Assembly: GCA_937926325.1 (NCBI GenBank)
Contig: CALAZQ010000469.1
Span: 1-20,876 of the forward strand
Length of the DNA: 20,876 nucleotides
Reading direction: 5' to 3'
From: an uncultured Planctomycetaceae bacterium
GTDB lineage: Bacteria; Planctomycetota; Planctomycetia; Pirellulales; UBA1268
Positions 1 through 7,004 of this stretch are shown piece after piece; the first letter of the stretch is position 1; the number at the start of each line of letters is the position of its first letter. A program made the position numbers and the translations under genes. The notes beneath the pieces are model-generated. The model was not told where the DNA came from. It saw only the letters and a list, made by a program, of their open reading frames with translations, and searched no databases.

Positions 1-1427
1 CCTGCCCGGTCAAATACTGCCGCGCCCCGGCTGCTGCCTGCCCCGGAGAGGCTGTAGACCTGGTCAACTTGACCGTCGCCATCGAGATCAATGCCACTGG
101 CATAGCTGCGGGCGTTCGTGCCGGCACTGTCGGCAGGGGCGGCGAATCGCTGCAGCACGCCGCCGCCGGCTGGCAGCAGGCCCGAGAAGACGTCTGTTAC
201 GGCTGTACTGCCGCGGCCCCCTGAGACAAAGATGTCGTCAATGGCATCGCTATCGAAGCGGGCAGCGGCGACAACGACCCCGGTCAGGCCATAGGCGGCT
301 TTGGGGGCAATCTGCCTGAGCACCGTCGGGCCACCAGCCAGGCTCATCACCTGCACCGACCGGCTGGCACCAGCTCCCGTGCCGACCACCAGTTCATGCT
401 GCCCGTCAGCCACGGTGGCATCCTGGATGACGCCACCAGCCACCACACCGATGTCCGCTGCGGCCAACACCACACCGTTGATGTGGCTGCCACCGTATGG
501 CTGGAAGGTTTGCGTGGGCTGAGCTGCCCACCCCGTTCCACCGGCTGCAAGGCCAAAGACCGCGACGTCGGCCCCGCGGGACTTTCCGACGGCCAAATCA
601 CCACTGCCATCACCGTCGAAGTCGCCGTAGGCCATCGAAAGGCCGCCGAAGTAAGCGTCACCAAAAGGCCGCAGCCGAAAGTTGGAAAGCTCAGTGCCGT
701 CGAGTTCGAAGACCCGGACCTCGCCCTTCCCCGGGCCGGAGGCGGCGATGATCTCGACAGAGCCGTCCTCGTCAACATCGGCGAGGGCTGTACTCACACC
801 GCCGCGGAAACGGGGCTCAAAGGCAAGAAACTGATTGACCTCCTGCCCCGAGACCGGGTCAATGACGGTGACCGTTGGCGTGCTGCGGTAGCCGATGCCA
901 CTGCCGACCACCACGACCGGCTGATAGCGGGCGTTGGTGTCGGCGGCCGTGTTGTTGCCGCGATCGGTATCAGTCACCCCCAACCCTTCCCGGGCCTCAA
1001 CCTCAAAGATGACATCTCCGACCGCCGCCTCGTCGACCACGGCAGTCACGGTGAAGATCGCCGACTCGCCAGCCGGCAGATCGATGGCTGCGAAGACAGC
1101 ATTGCCAGCCGCGTGACTGCCGGAGGCAGGACCGGTTGCTCGGGGAGAATATTGGGCGGTCCAGTTGGCTGAGGCGACCCCGGTCGGCAGCGGTGCGACC
1201 ACCCGGGTGCCGTTGGCAGCATCGCTGCCATCGTTGGTGATAATCACCGTGTAGACGCTCTCAGCCCCGGGCTGATAGATCGCCACGCCGTCTTGGATGG
1301 CTGCTGCCAGGTCAACATCGAAGGCCAGCCGCCGCTCGAGTGACTCAGGGATTGCCCAGGCTCCATTTCCAGGCCGACGCCGACGGCGACCGGCAGATCG
1401 ACAAAACAAGCGGTGCAGCAATGACAT
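1..1427 (-). CDS. Secreted LEPR-XLL / DUF11 / FG-GAP repeat surface protein (N-terminal part; C-terminus beyond window)
   Basis: An open frame of 475 codons runs on the minus strand from ATG at 1427-1425 to the left edge without a stop. A TAG lies in frame four codons upstream, so this ATG is the first available. Residues 14-18 are five arginines, and residues 30-37 read LERRLAFD, matching the LEPR-XLL type of N-terminal motif found on large planctomycete exported proteins. Residues about 50-150 resemble a DUF11 domain (YTVIITNDGSDAANGTRV, then PAGESAIFTVTAVV). FG-GAP/VCBS-like units follow from about residue 190, with calcium-loop motifs DVDEDGSVE, DFDGDGSGD and DLDGDGQVD, which suggests a beta-propeller or integrin-like exterior. 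The role is probably in the envelope or outside the cell; the ligand is unknown. No strong ribosome binding site is visible. Confidence is high for the coding frame and moderate for domain names. Confidence 0.85.
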   Translation of the reverse strand, partial: MSLLHRLFCRSAGRRRRRPGNGAWAIPESLERRLAFDVDLAAAIQDGVAIYQPGAESVYTVIITNDGSDAANGTRVVAPLPTGVASANWTAQYSPRATGPASGSHAAGNAVFAAIDLPAGESAIFTVTAVVDEAAVGDVIFEVEAREGLGVTDTDRGNNTAADTNARYQPVVVVGSGIGYRSTPTVTVIDPVSGQEVNQFLAFEPRFRGGVSTALADVDEDGSVEIIAASGPGKGEVRVFELDGTELSNFRLRPFGDAYFGGLSMAYGDFDGDGSGDLAVGKSRGADVAVFGLAAGGTGWAAQPTQTFQPYGGSHINGVVLAAADIGVVAGGVIQDATVADGQHELVVGTGAGASRSVQVMSLAGGPTVLRQIAPKAAYGLTGVVVAAARFDSDAIDDIFVSGGRGSTAVTDVFSGLLPAGGGVLQRFAAPADSAGTNARSYASGIDLDGDGQVDQVYSLSGAGSSRGAAVFDRA

Positions 1428-1501
1428 GGCCTAGCTTTCGAAAGATGACACTCTTGGTGGCGGCACCGGCGCAGCCGCCTCCACAGATCCCTCTACGTAA
1501 A

Positions 1502-1530
1502 GAAGTACCCCCCGGTTTGGTTCCGGTCAA
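1502..1530 (-). promoter_or_regulatory. Weak candidate sigma70-type promoter for the LEPR/FG-GAP gene
   Basis: On the minus strand TTGACC (1530-1525) is followed after 17 nt by TACTTC (1507-1502), about 75 nt before the ATG at 1427. The -35 is good and the -10 is poor. This is a pattern match only. Confidence 0.22.
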
Positions 1531-1606
1531 TTTTTCGGCACGAAACCAATCGTGTTCGGCACCAATTCTGCTGCCCTGATTTTGTGGCGCAGCTGTCTAT
1601 TTTCGT

Positions 1607-1715
1607 CCTCCCTCTCCCGCAGGGAGAGGGCCGGGGTGAGGGTGCTTTCGTCGAACGTTCCGCAGCGGAAGGCACCCTCACCCGGCCTACGGCCGGCCTC
1701 TCCCAGAGGGAGAGG
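1607..1715. repeat. Nested inverted-repeat element (REP/MITE-like palindrome)
   Basis: Two arms (1607-1645 and 1672-1715) are inverted copies of each other: GGTGAGGGTGC at 1635-1645 pairs with GCACCCTCACC at 1672-1682. Each arm also folds alone: CCTCTCCC (1611-1618) with GGGAGAGG (1622-1629), and CCTCTCCC (1697-1704) with GGGAGAGG (1708-1715). The similarity extends weakly outwards to about 1597 and 1722. The region between the arms contains TTCCGC/GCGGAA. It sits in a gene-free stretch and has the structure expected of a dispersed palindromic element. Similar CCTCTCCC-rich palindromes are known between genes in many bacteria. Copy number here cannot be seen. Confidence 0.75.
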
Positions 1716-1770
1716 CAAGATAGATAACTCTCGTTTGGTGGAGCACATACCGTGCCGAACACCATTAGCA

Positions 1771-1816
1771 CGAAAAACAAAAAAAGCGGGCCGGGCACTT
1801 GCGTACCCGGCCCGCC
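1771..1816 (-). terminator. Intrinsic terminator of the YTV gene
   Basis: GCGGGCCGGG (1786-1795) pairs perfectly with CCCGGCCCGC (1806-1815) over a 10-nt loop. Read on the minus strand, the hairpin is followed by TTTTTTTGTTTTT (1785-1773). It begins 43 nt after the stop codon at 1859, so it ends transcription of the YTV gene before the neighbouring minus-strand surface-protein gene. Confidence 0.9.
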
Positions 1817-1858
1817 TGATCAACTCAGGTCAGCCGTGAGGGGCCGCCTGCTGCCACC

Positions 1859-3421
1859 TTAGCGGCAGCAGCGACGGCACCGCTGGCGGCGGCAGCCCTT
1901 CTTGCAGCCCTGGTCGCAGCAGCTGTCACAGCCACCACAGGCGTCACCACAGCAGCCGCTGTCGCAGCAGTCGCAGGGCACCTCGACCTCGACCATGACG
2001 CACTTCTTCACCGGCACCTCCTTGGTGACCTTGACCGGAACGCAGACCTCATAGGTGCAGGTCTTCTCTTCCGGCACGCAGTCATAGAGGGTGACCGTGT
2101 ACTTCTCTTCCTTCTGCTGGGGAACCATGACCGTGTAGGAAACCTCCTTGGTCATCGTCTCCGGCACACACTTGCAGACCTGGTACTCACGGGTCCGGGT
2201 CTCGGTCTTGCACTTCTGCACCTTGACCGTCCGGGTCCGCTCTTCCGGCACGCACTTGGTGACCGTGTAGGTCCGCTCGCGCTGTTCCGGCACGCACTTG
2301 GTCACGGTGCAGGTGCGGGTCCGCTCTTCCGGCACGCACTTGACCACCTTGACCGTCCGGGTCCGCTCTTCCGGCACGCACTTGGTGACGGTGTAGGTGC
2401 GGGTCCGCTCTTCCGGCACACACTTGGTGACGGTGTAGGTGCGGGTCCGCTCTTCTTCCTTGCACTTCCGGACGCAGACCGTGCGGGTCCGCTCTTCCTG
2501 CTTGCACTTCCGCACGCAGACCGTGTAGGGAACCTCCTCGGTCACGCACTCATAGGTGGTGCAGGGGACTTCCTTGGTCTCGCAGGTGGGCACCCAGACC
2601 CGCTTGCAGCACATCTTCGGCGGGCAGGGGTTGCCACAGGCGTCGGTCCCGCACGAGGGCACCTCAACCATCTGGTTCTCCCAGTGACCACCGCGAACCT
2701 GCACGGTCTTGGTCGTGGTAACCGGCACCCGCTTCTGAACCGTCCGGGTCTTCTGGACCTCTTCGGTGTAGGGAACCATCACGGTGTAGGTCTCTTCGAC
2801 CTCTTCCGTGTAAGGCACCATCACCTTATAGGTAGAAGTCTTCTCTTCCTTGACCGGCACCATCACGGTGTAGGTGGCGGTCTTCTCTTCCTTCACCGGC
2901 ACCATCACCGTGTACTTCTGCTCCACCTCTTCGGTGTGGGGCACCATCACGGTGTAGGTTTCGGTCTTTTCTTCCTGGACCGGCACCATCACGGTGTAGG
3001 TGCAGGTCTTTTCTTCCTTCACCGGCACCATCACCGTGTACTTCTGCTCAACTTCTTCGCAATAGGGAACCTGAACCTGGTATTCGCAGGTCTTGGTCTC
3101 CATCACGTTCTTGTTGACCGTGTACTCGACGGTCTTGGTCCGGGTCTCGGGCACGCACACGGTGACGGTGCGGGTCCGCTCCTCGGTCCGGGGCACCCGC
3201 TTCATGACCGTGTAGGTCTTTTCACGGGTCTCTTTCTTGTACTCCGTGCAGGTGACGGTCTTCATTTCCGTCACATACTGCCGCTGACAAACGGTCTTGG
3301 TGCCACAACAGGCACCTTCACTCTCGCCACCGCACTTGCCGCAGTCCGCCGCGTATGTGCTGGTGCACATAGCGAGGACGGCGATCGCCGGCAGAAGGCA
3401 AGTCATAAGCTTGCGAATCAC
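1859..3421 (-). CDS. YTV-repeat, cysteine-rich secreted protein (planctomycete cell wall/envelope type)
   Basis: This 520-aa protein starts at GTG 3421-3419, chosen because GGAGGA lies 6 nt upstream and the product begins with a clean Sec signal peptide cleaved after STYA (residue 24). The longer upstream frame reads through the leader and lacks both. Residues 100-222 hold nine aromatic-headed units with Tyr at 100, 114, 128, 142, 156, 170, 184, 198 and 212, exactly 14 residues apart (YTVMVPVKEEKT type). A cysteine-rich linker follows (GGHWE at 244-248; CGTDACGNPCPPKMCC about 257-272). Residues 311-417 hold a second set of 14-residue units (RTRTYTVTKCVPEE type) with one Cys per unit. The tail (483-520) has 14 cysteines plus many Arg/Lys. 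YTV proteins (Pfam YTV) are a planctomycete family associated with the cell wall; disulfide cross-linking is inferred. The gene is monocistronic, with its own terminator and a candidate promoter. Confidence 0.93.
   Translation of the reverse strand: MIRKLMTCLLPAIAVLAMCTSTYAADCGKCGGESEGACCGTKTVCQRQYVTEMKTVTCTEYKKETREKTYTVMKRVPRTEERTRTVTVCVPETRTKTVEYTVNKNVMETKTCEYQVQVPYCEEVEQKYTVMVPVKEEKTCTYTVMVPVQEEKTETYTVMVPHTEEVEQKYTVMVPVKEEKTATYTVMVPVKEEKTSTYKVMVPYTEEVEETYTVMVPYTEEVQKTRTVQKRVPVTTTKTVQVRGGHWENQMVEVPSCGTDACGNPCPPKMCCKRVWVPTCETKEVPCTTYECVTEEVPYTVCVRKCKQEERTRTVCVRKCKEEERTRTYTVTKCVPEERTRTYTVTKCVPEERTRTVKVVKCVPEERTRTCTVTKCVPEQRERTYTVTKCVPEERTRTVKVQKCKTETRTREYQVCKCVPETMTKEVSYTVMVPQQKEEKYTVTLYDCVPEEKTCTYEVCVPVKVTKEVPVKKCVMVEVEVPCDCCDSGCCGDACGGCDSCCDQGCKKGCRRQRCRRCCR
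2171..2491 (-). repeat. In-gene 42-bp tandem repeats, block B (KCVPEE type)
   Basis: Seven to eight 42-bp units encode 14-residue repeats, with register positions at residues 315, 329, 343, 357, 371, 385, 399 and 413 of the YTV protein. Most units carry a single Cys in KCVPEE. Copies are very similar in DNA, so unit loss or gain by recombination and assembly collapse are both possible. Confidence 0.88.
2756..3124 (-). repeat. In-gene 42-bp tandem repeats, block A (YTVMVP type)
   Basis: Nine units of 42 bp encode YTVMVP-(V/H/Y)-(K/Q/T)EE repeats with Tyr every 14 residues from 100 to 212. They differ from block B in being nearly free of cysteine (only the first units contain any) and rich in Glu/Lys. 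DNA identity between adjacent units is high. Confidence 0.88.
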
Positions 3422-3427
3422 TGGGAA

Positions 3428-3433
3428 TCCTCC
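3428..3433 (-). promoter_or_regulatory. Ribosome binding site fixing the GTG start of the YTV gene
   Basis: GGAGGA on the minus strand ends 6 nt before GTG 3421-3419. It decides between this start and the longer reading frame that opens near 3658. Confidence 0.85.
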
Positions 3434-3559
3434 GAAACAGGGGGGGGAACAGGGAAACTCGAGCAGGTTGAATTTCGAACGCACCCGGGGGCCCGGTCGG
3501 CCGAAGAGACCTCTCTTTGATCCGACGACCGAAACGCCCGGCCGCCTGTTAATTTGGCT

Positions 3560-3587
3560 AGAATACGCTGACTTTTTTGCCAAGCAA
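3560..3587 (-). promoter_or_regulatory. Candidate sigma70-type promoter of the YTV gene
   Basis: On the minus strand TTGCTT (3587-3582) and TATTCT (3565-3560) are separated by 16 nt in a locally AT-rich stretch of an otherwise GC-rich region. It would give a 5' leader of about 130 nt that contains short inverted repeats (AAGAGA/TCTCTT at 3504-3517). The rest of the 349-nt divergent region 3422-3770 shows no gene. Confidence 0.45.
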
Positions 3588-3697
3588 GTGTTTCCAATGA
3601 GGTTCTGCAAATTTCCTGTTGTTCGGTGGTAAGCCAATTCAAGCGAGGGGGCGGACACCCGCGGACAACAGCCGCCGAGTTGGCCGCTCCCCGAACC

Positions 3698-3714
3698 GGC
3701 GGTAAGCTACCGCC
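3698..3714. other. Perfect short palindrome upstream of the esterase gene
   Basis: GGCGGTA (3698-3704) and TACCGCC (3708-3714) form a 7-bp stem with a 3-nt loop, 57 nt before the ATG at 3771. It is not followed by a T-run, so it is not a typical terminator. It could be a leader hairpin, an operator or a dispersed palindrome. Confidence 0.45.
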
Positions 3715-3770
3715 CTCGCGTTTTCCCGGCTTTTTTAGAGTTTCCACAACCGTTCTTCGGAGCCTTCCCT

Positions 3771-5399
3771 ATGTTCGCCAGAACCCTCCCCCCGTCCCCA
3801 CGCAGCACCAGACTGCTGCGACCGTTTCCCCCCGGGCTCGGGCTGCTCGTCGCGATCGCCACCTTCTCAGCCTGGCTCGCCCCCGGCTCGACCCGGGCCG
3901 ATGTGTCGCTCAACAACATGTTCGGCGACCACATGGTGCTGCAGCAGGGCATCCGCAATCGGGTGTGGGGCAAGGCCGACCCCGGAGAAACCGTGGCGGT
4001 ATCGATCGCTGGCCAGAGTCACACCACGACCGCTGGGGATGACGGCAGCTGGGAGGTTCGGCTCGATGCGATCACCGACTACGGCGGTCCGCACACCCTG
4101 ACCGTCAAAGGGAAGAATCAGCTGAGCTTTTCCGACGTGCTGATCGGTGAAGTCTGGGTCTGCTCTGGCCAGTCGAATATGCAGTGGAGCGTGCAGCAGG
4201 CCAACGATGCGAAACTTGAGATCGCCGCCGCACAGTTTCCTCAGATCCGACTGATCTCGGTGCCGCAGGTCGGTGTGCAAGAGCCGCAATGGAACTTCAA
4301 GGGCTCATGGGATGTCTGCTCGCCCGAAACTGTTCCAGGATTTTCAGCCGTGGGCTACTTCTTCGGCCGGCAGCTGCACCAGACCCTGGGCGTACCGGTC
4401 GGCCTGATCGACAACGCCTGGGGGGGCAGTGCCTGCGAGGCTTGGATCGACCGGGGCCGGCTTGCCGCCGATGACCGGTTCAAGCCGCTGCTCGACCGCT
4501 GGGCCAAGACAGAGGCCGACATGCCCAAGCTGGTCGAAAAATTCACCAAACAACTGGAAGAGTGGAAAGCTGCCGCTGAACAGGCCAAAGCTGAGAAAAA
4601 GCCCGTGCCAAGGCAGCCTCGCAGTCCGGAAGGGCTGCTGACGGGCAACTCGCGGCCCGGCAACATCTACTGCGGGGTGCTTTCCCCGTCGATCGGCTAC
4701 GGCATCAAGGGGGCGATCTGGTACCAGGGTGAATCGAACGCCAGTCGGGCCATGCAGTACCGCGACCTGTTTCCGTTCATGATCGAGTCGTGGCGGGCGG
4801 AATGGGGCCTGGGCGACTTCCCCTTCTACTGGGTACAGCTGGCCGACTTTCGCGACGAAAAGCCCGAGCCGGCCGAGAGCGATTGGGCGGAACTCCGCGA
4901 GGCCCAGACGCTGACGATGGACAAGCTGCCCAATACCGGTGAGGCGGTGATCATCGACATCGGAGAGGGCAAGGACATCCATCCAAAGAACAAACAGGAT
5001 GTCGCCAAGCGGCTGGCCCGCTGGGCCCTGGCCGAAACCTACCAGCAGCCGGGCATCGTCTGCCGCAGCCCACGGTACCAGGCGATGGAGAAGCAGGGCA
5101 GCAAGATCGTGCTCAGCTTCGACCATGTCGAGGCCAAGGCGGCCGGCTGGCGGCCTTTCGATGTGCGGGAGCCGGTCGGCTTCACGATTGCCGGGGCCGA
5201 TAAGAAATTCGTCGCTGCGACTGCGCGGATTCTGCCGGACGGCCGGATCGAGGTCTGGAGTGATGCCGTGGCCGATCCCGTCGCCGTTCGCTATGCCTGG
5301 GCCGACAACCCGGTCTGCAACATGTATTCGGCCGTCGGCCTGCCGCTGACGCCCTTCCGGACCGACGATTTCCCGGCGGTGACTGCCGGCAAGCACTGA
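3771..5399 (+). CDS. Secreted sialate O-acetylesterase-like SGNH hydrolase
   Basis: A 542-aa protein of the SASA/sialate O-acetylesterase family, which removes O-acetyl groups from sialic acids or, in environmental bacteria, other acetylated glycans. It starts at ATG 3771 with a GGAG sequence upstream. A basic N-terminus and hydrophobic core (about residues 20-42, ending before TRADVSLNNM) indicate export. Family marks are the nucleophile Ser135 in CSGQSNMQWS, WGGS at 217-220, the YQGESN block at 318-323, and Asp402/His404 in the DIHPKNK motif that completes the Ser-His-Asp triad. Residues 232-285 form a Lys/Glu/Ala-rich, probably helical insertion between catalytic blocks. The gene stands alone, divergent from the YTV gene. 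A role in polysaccharide breakdown is inferred; the true substrate cannot be read from sequence. Confidence 0.93.
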   Translation: MFARTLPPSPRSTRLLRPFPPGLGLLVAIATFSAWLAPGSTRADVSLNNMFGDHMVLQQGIRNRVWGKADPGETVAVSIAGQSHTTTAGDDGSWEVRLDAITDYGGPHTLTVKGKNQLSFSDVLIGEVWVCSGQSNMQWSVQQANDAKLEIAAAQFPQIRLISVPQVGVQEPQWNFKGSWDVCSPETVPGFSAVGYFFGRQLHQTLGVPVGLIDNAWGGSACEAWIDRGRLAADDRFKPLLDRWAKTEADMPKLVEKFTKQLEEWKAAAEQAKAEKKPVPRQPRSPEGLLTGNSRPGNIYCGVLSPSIGYGIKGAIWYQGESNASRAMQYRDLFPFMIESWRAEWGLGDFPFYWVQLADFRDEKPEPAESDWAELREAQTLTMDKLPNTGEAVIIDIGEGKDIHPKNKQDVAKRLARWALAETYQQPGIVCRSPRYQAMEKQGSKIVLSFDHVEAKAAGWRPFDVREPVGFTIAGADKKFVAATARILPDGRIEVWSDAVADPVAVRYAWADNPVCNMYSAVGLPLTPFRTDDFPAVTAGKH

Positions 5400-5474
5400 G
5401 CCGCGTTCTCCGTCCGTGCTTTGCTGGGTTGCGAATTGGTGATGTCGGCGAGCATCCAACAGACGTGTACCGCC

Positions 5475-5552
5475 GGCTCGGGGGCGGCAAAAGTCTCGTC
5501 GCGGGGCGAGGATACGCCCAACGCTCCTCGAGCGTTCGCCGACCCCCGAGCC
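5475..5552. other. Branched inverted-repeat structure (possible structured RNA or dispersed element)
   Basis: An outer stem pairs 5475-5488 with 5538-5552 (GGCTCGGGGG with CCCCCGAGCC, then CGGC with GCCG, one bulged A at 5542). Inside it are two separate hairpins: CTCGTC (5495-5500) with GGCGAG (5505-5510), and AACGCTC (5520-5526) with GAGCGTT (5530-5536). Together they form a three-way junction in non-coding DNA between the esterase and lipoprotein genes. Folding is read by eye; no RNA family is recognised. Confidence 0.55.
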
Positions 5553-5625
5553 TCCCTTACCTGAATTGCCCGGCCATCGCTCCGGCTCACCGGTATGCGA
5601 TCGAAGCCTTTTCCGGCTACGCTAT

Positions 5626-5666
5626 GGCACGAGGATCGTGCCTCCAGTCACGGCGGCGGGGCCGCC
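5626..5666. other. Two short perfect hairpins in the lipoprotein gene leader
   Basis: GGCACGA (5626-5632) pairs with TCGTGCC (5636-5642) over 3 nt, and GGCGGC (5652-5657) pairs with GCCGCC (5661-5666) over 3 nt. They lie 32-72 nt before the start codon at 5698, so they would sit in the leader of the lipoprotein mRNA or end transcripts arriving from upstream. No T-run follows. Confidence 0.45.
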
Positions 5667-5697
5667 ACGACCGACTCACGCGCGAAAGGAGTCTGCG

Positions 5698-6936
5698 ATG
5701 AGACCTGCTGTTGATTGCTCGCTGGCGGCCATCCTGATCGCCTGCCTTGGCTGCCAGGCGGCCACCGACCGGCCGGTCCGGACCAGCTTTTCAGCAAACG
5801 CCGCGGCCAAGCCGACGGCGACGGCCAAGCGGCCTTCGCGGCCGATTCCGGTGGTGATCAAGCCACCGGCGGGGCTCCGGCTTGATCTGCTCGAACGGCG
5901 GCTGGCTGGTCTGGAGCCGCGGCACAATGGGGTTCTGCCCGTGGCGGCGGCATTGCCGCTCGAGCGGGAAGGCCCGGCAACCCCTCGGCGGCTGCCACAC
6001 CTCGCGCCGCCTGCCACCGCTGCAGTCGCACCAGCTATCCGAGCAACCTTGGCCAGCTATACCGCCGCCTTCAACCGCCACGACCCGGTCGCGCTGGCGG
6101 CTCACTGGACGCCCACCGGTGAAAACCTCGACCTCGACACCGGCAGCCGGACGGTGGGCAGGACAGCTGTCGAGCGGGTCTTTGACCGACTCTTCGCCAG
6201 CGACCGAACTGCTCAGATCGAATTTGACCTCGAGGCGGTGCGGCCGATTCGTGACGACGTGGTGGTCGTCGATGGAGTCTCGCAGCTGGCGCTGGCCGAC
6301 CAGCAGACCGCTCGCAGCCGCTTTTCAGCCGTGCTGGTCCGGCATGAGGGCCGCTGGCTGATCGAGTCGGTCCGCGAGGCGACCGCTCCGGCCGCCCCCT
6401 CGGTCGGCGATCGGTTGGCCCCCCTGGCCTGGCTCCGAGGCTCGTGGGAAGACATCACTGACGGCGTGACAATCAGCCAGCAATGCGACTGGGCCGATGA
6501 CGGCGGCTTTCTTGTCCGCCGGCATCTGATCACCGATGAACCACAACCGCCCGGGGCTGTCGAACGAACCACTGCCGGGATTCCTGCGTTACTGCCGGCG
6601 GTCGGCACGGCTGGGGAAGCCCCGGTGGCAGTGCGGCAGCGGACGATTACCGAGTACATCGGCTGGGATGAGTCGCGGGGCGAAATTCGCTCGTGGTTGT
6701 TCTGCTCCGATGGTCGCACCGCCACATTCAGCTGGCTGCGGTCGGGGAACGGCTGGCTGCTCGAACATGACAATGCCACCGATTCAACTACCGCCGAACC
6801 GACCCGCCTGATGCTCGAGCAGGCCGGTGCCGATGAACTGACCCTGCAGCTTCACGCAGGGCTCGCCGCCGATCTGCTGCCGGCCGCCGACTTCGTCCGC
6901 ACCGCCAGGCCGGTCGCCCCGGAGGTGAGCCGCTGA
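5698..6936 (+). CDS. SgcJ/NTF2-like lipoprotein with a C-terminal lipocalin-like region
   Basis: A 412-aa protein starting at ATG 5698, chosen over an upstream in-frame ATG (5566) because AAAGGAG precedes it and a lipoprotein signal follows: a hydrophobic core with Cys19 in CLGC. Residues 25-110 are a Pro/Ala-rich spacer. Residues about 112-228 look like an SgcJ/EcaC or SnoaL (NTF2-fold) domain: an Ile-rich helix with YTAAFNRHDPVALAAHW, then GRWLIESVREA. Residues 245-360 (WLRGSWED, ITEYIGWDESRGEIRSW, NGWLLE) resemble a small beta-barrel of the DUF1579 type. This two-domain layout is one I recall from planctomycetes. The function is unknown; NTF2 folds bind small molecules or act as isomerases. 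It is envelope-anchored by inference. A short ORF follows 68 nt downstream on the same strand. Confidence 0.82.
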   Translation: MRPAVDCSLAAILIACLGCQAATDRPVRTSFSANAAAKPTATAKRPSRPIPVVIKPPAGLRLDLLERRLAGLEPRHNGVLPVAAALPLEREGPATPRRLPHLAPPATAAVAPAIRATLASYTAAFNRHDPVALAAHWTPTGENLDLDTGSRTVGRTAVERVFDRLFASDRTAQIEFDLEAVRPIRDDVVVVDGVSQLALADQQTARSRFSAVLVRHEGRWLIESVREATAPAAPSVGDRLAPLAWLRGSWEDITDGVTISQQCDWADDGGFLVRRHLITDEPQPPGAVERTTAGIPALLPAVGTAGEAPVAVRQRTITEYIGWDESRGEIRSWLFCSDGRTATFSWLRSGNGWLLEHDNATDSTTAEPTRLMLEQAGADELTLQLHAGLAADLLPAADFVRTARPVAPEVSR

Positions 6937-7004
6937 GGCGTCAAGCAACGTTCTGGTCGGCGATGCCCCGGGCCGATTTGCCGGAAGCTGACTGAAAGGG
7001 CGGA

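Noticed and set aside
396..1172. A 258-aa plus-strand open frame over the left-edge gene
   Set aside because: The minus-strand frame gives DUF11 and FG-GAP calcium motifs over the same bases; the plus frame shows no recognisable domain.
2171..3124. Regular 42-bp repeats considered as a CRISPR array
   Set aside because: The units are contiguous without unique spacers and are in frame as YTV protein repeats.
2684..3520. A 278-aa open frame antisense to the YTV gene, rich in His/Leu/Gly
   Set aside because: It is the complement of the 42-bp coding repeats; the repetitive product is a mirror of the YTV register, and the sense frame has signal peptide, RBS and terminator.
3422..3658. Longer N-terminus for the YTV protein (start near 3658)
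   Set aside because: It would place 79 unlikely residues ahead of the signal peptide and read through the RBS and candidate promoter.
4344..5459. A 371-aa minus-strand open frame over the esterase gene
   Set aside because: A GC-rich shadow frame; the plus frame carries the complete SGNH triad motifs.
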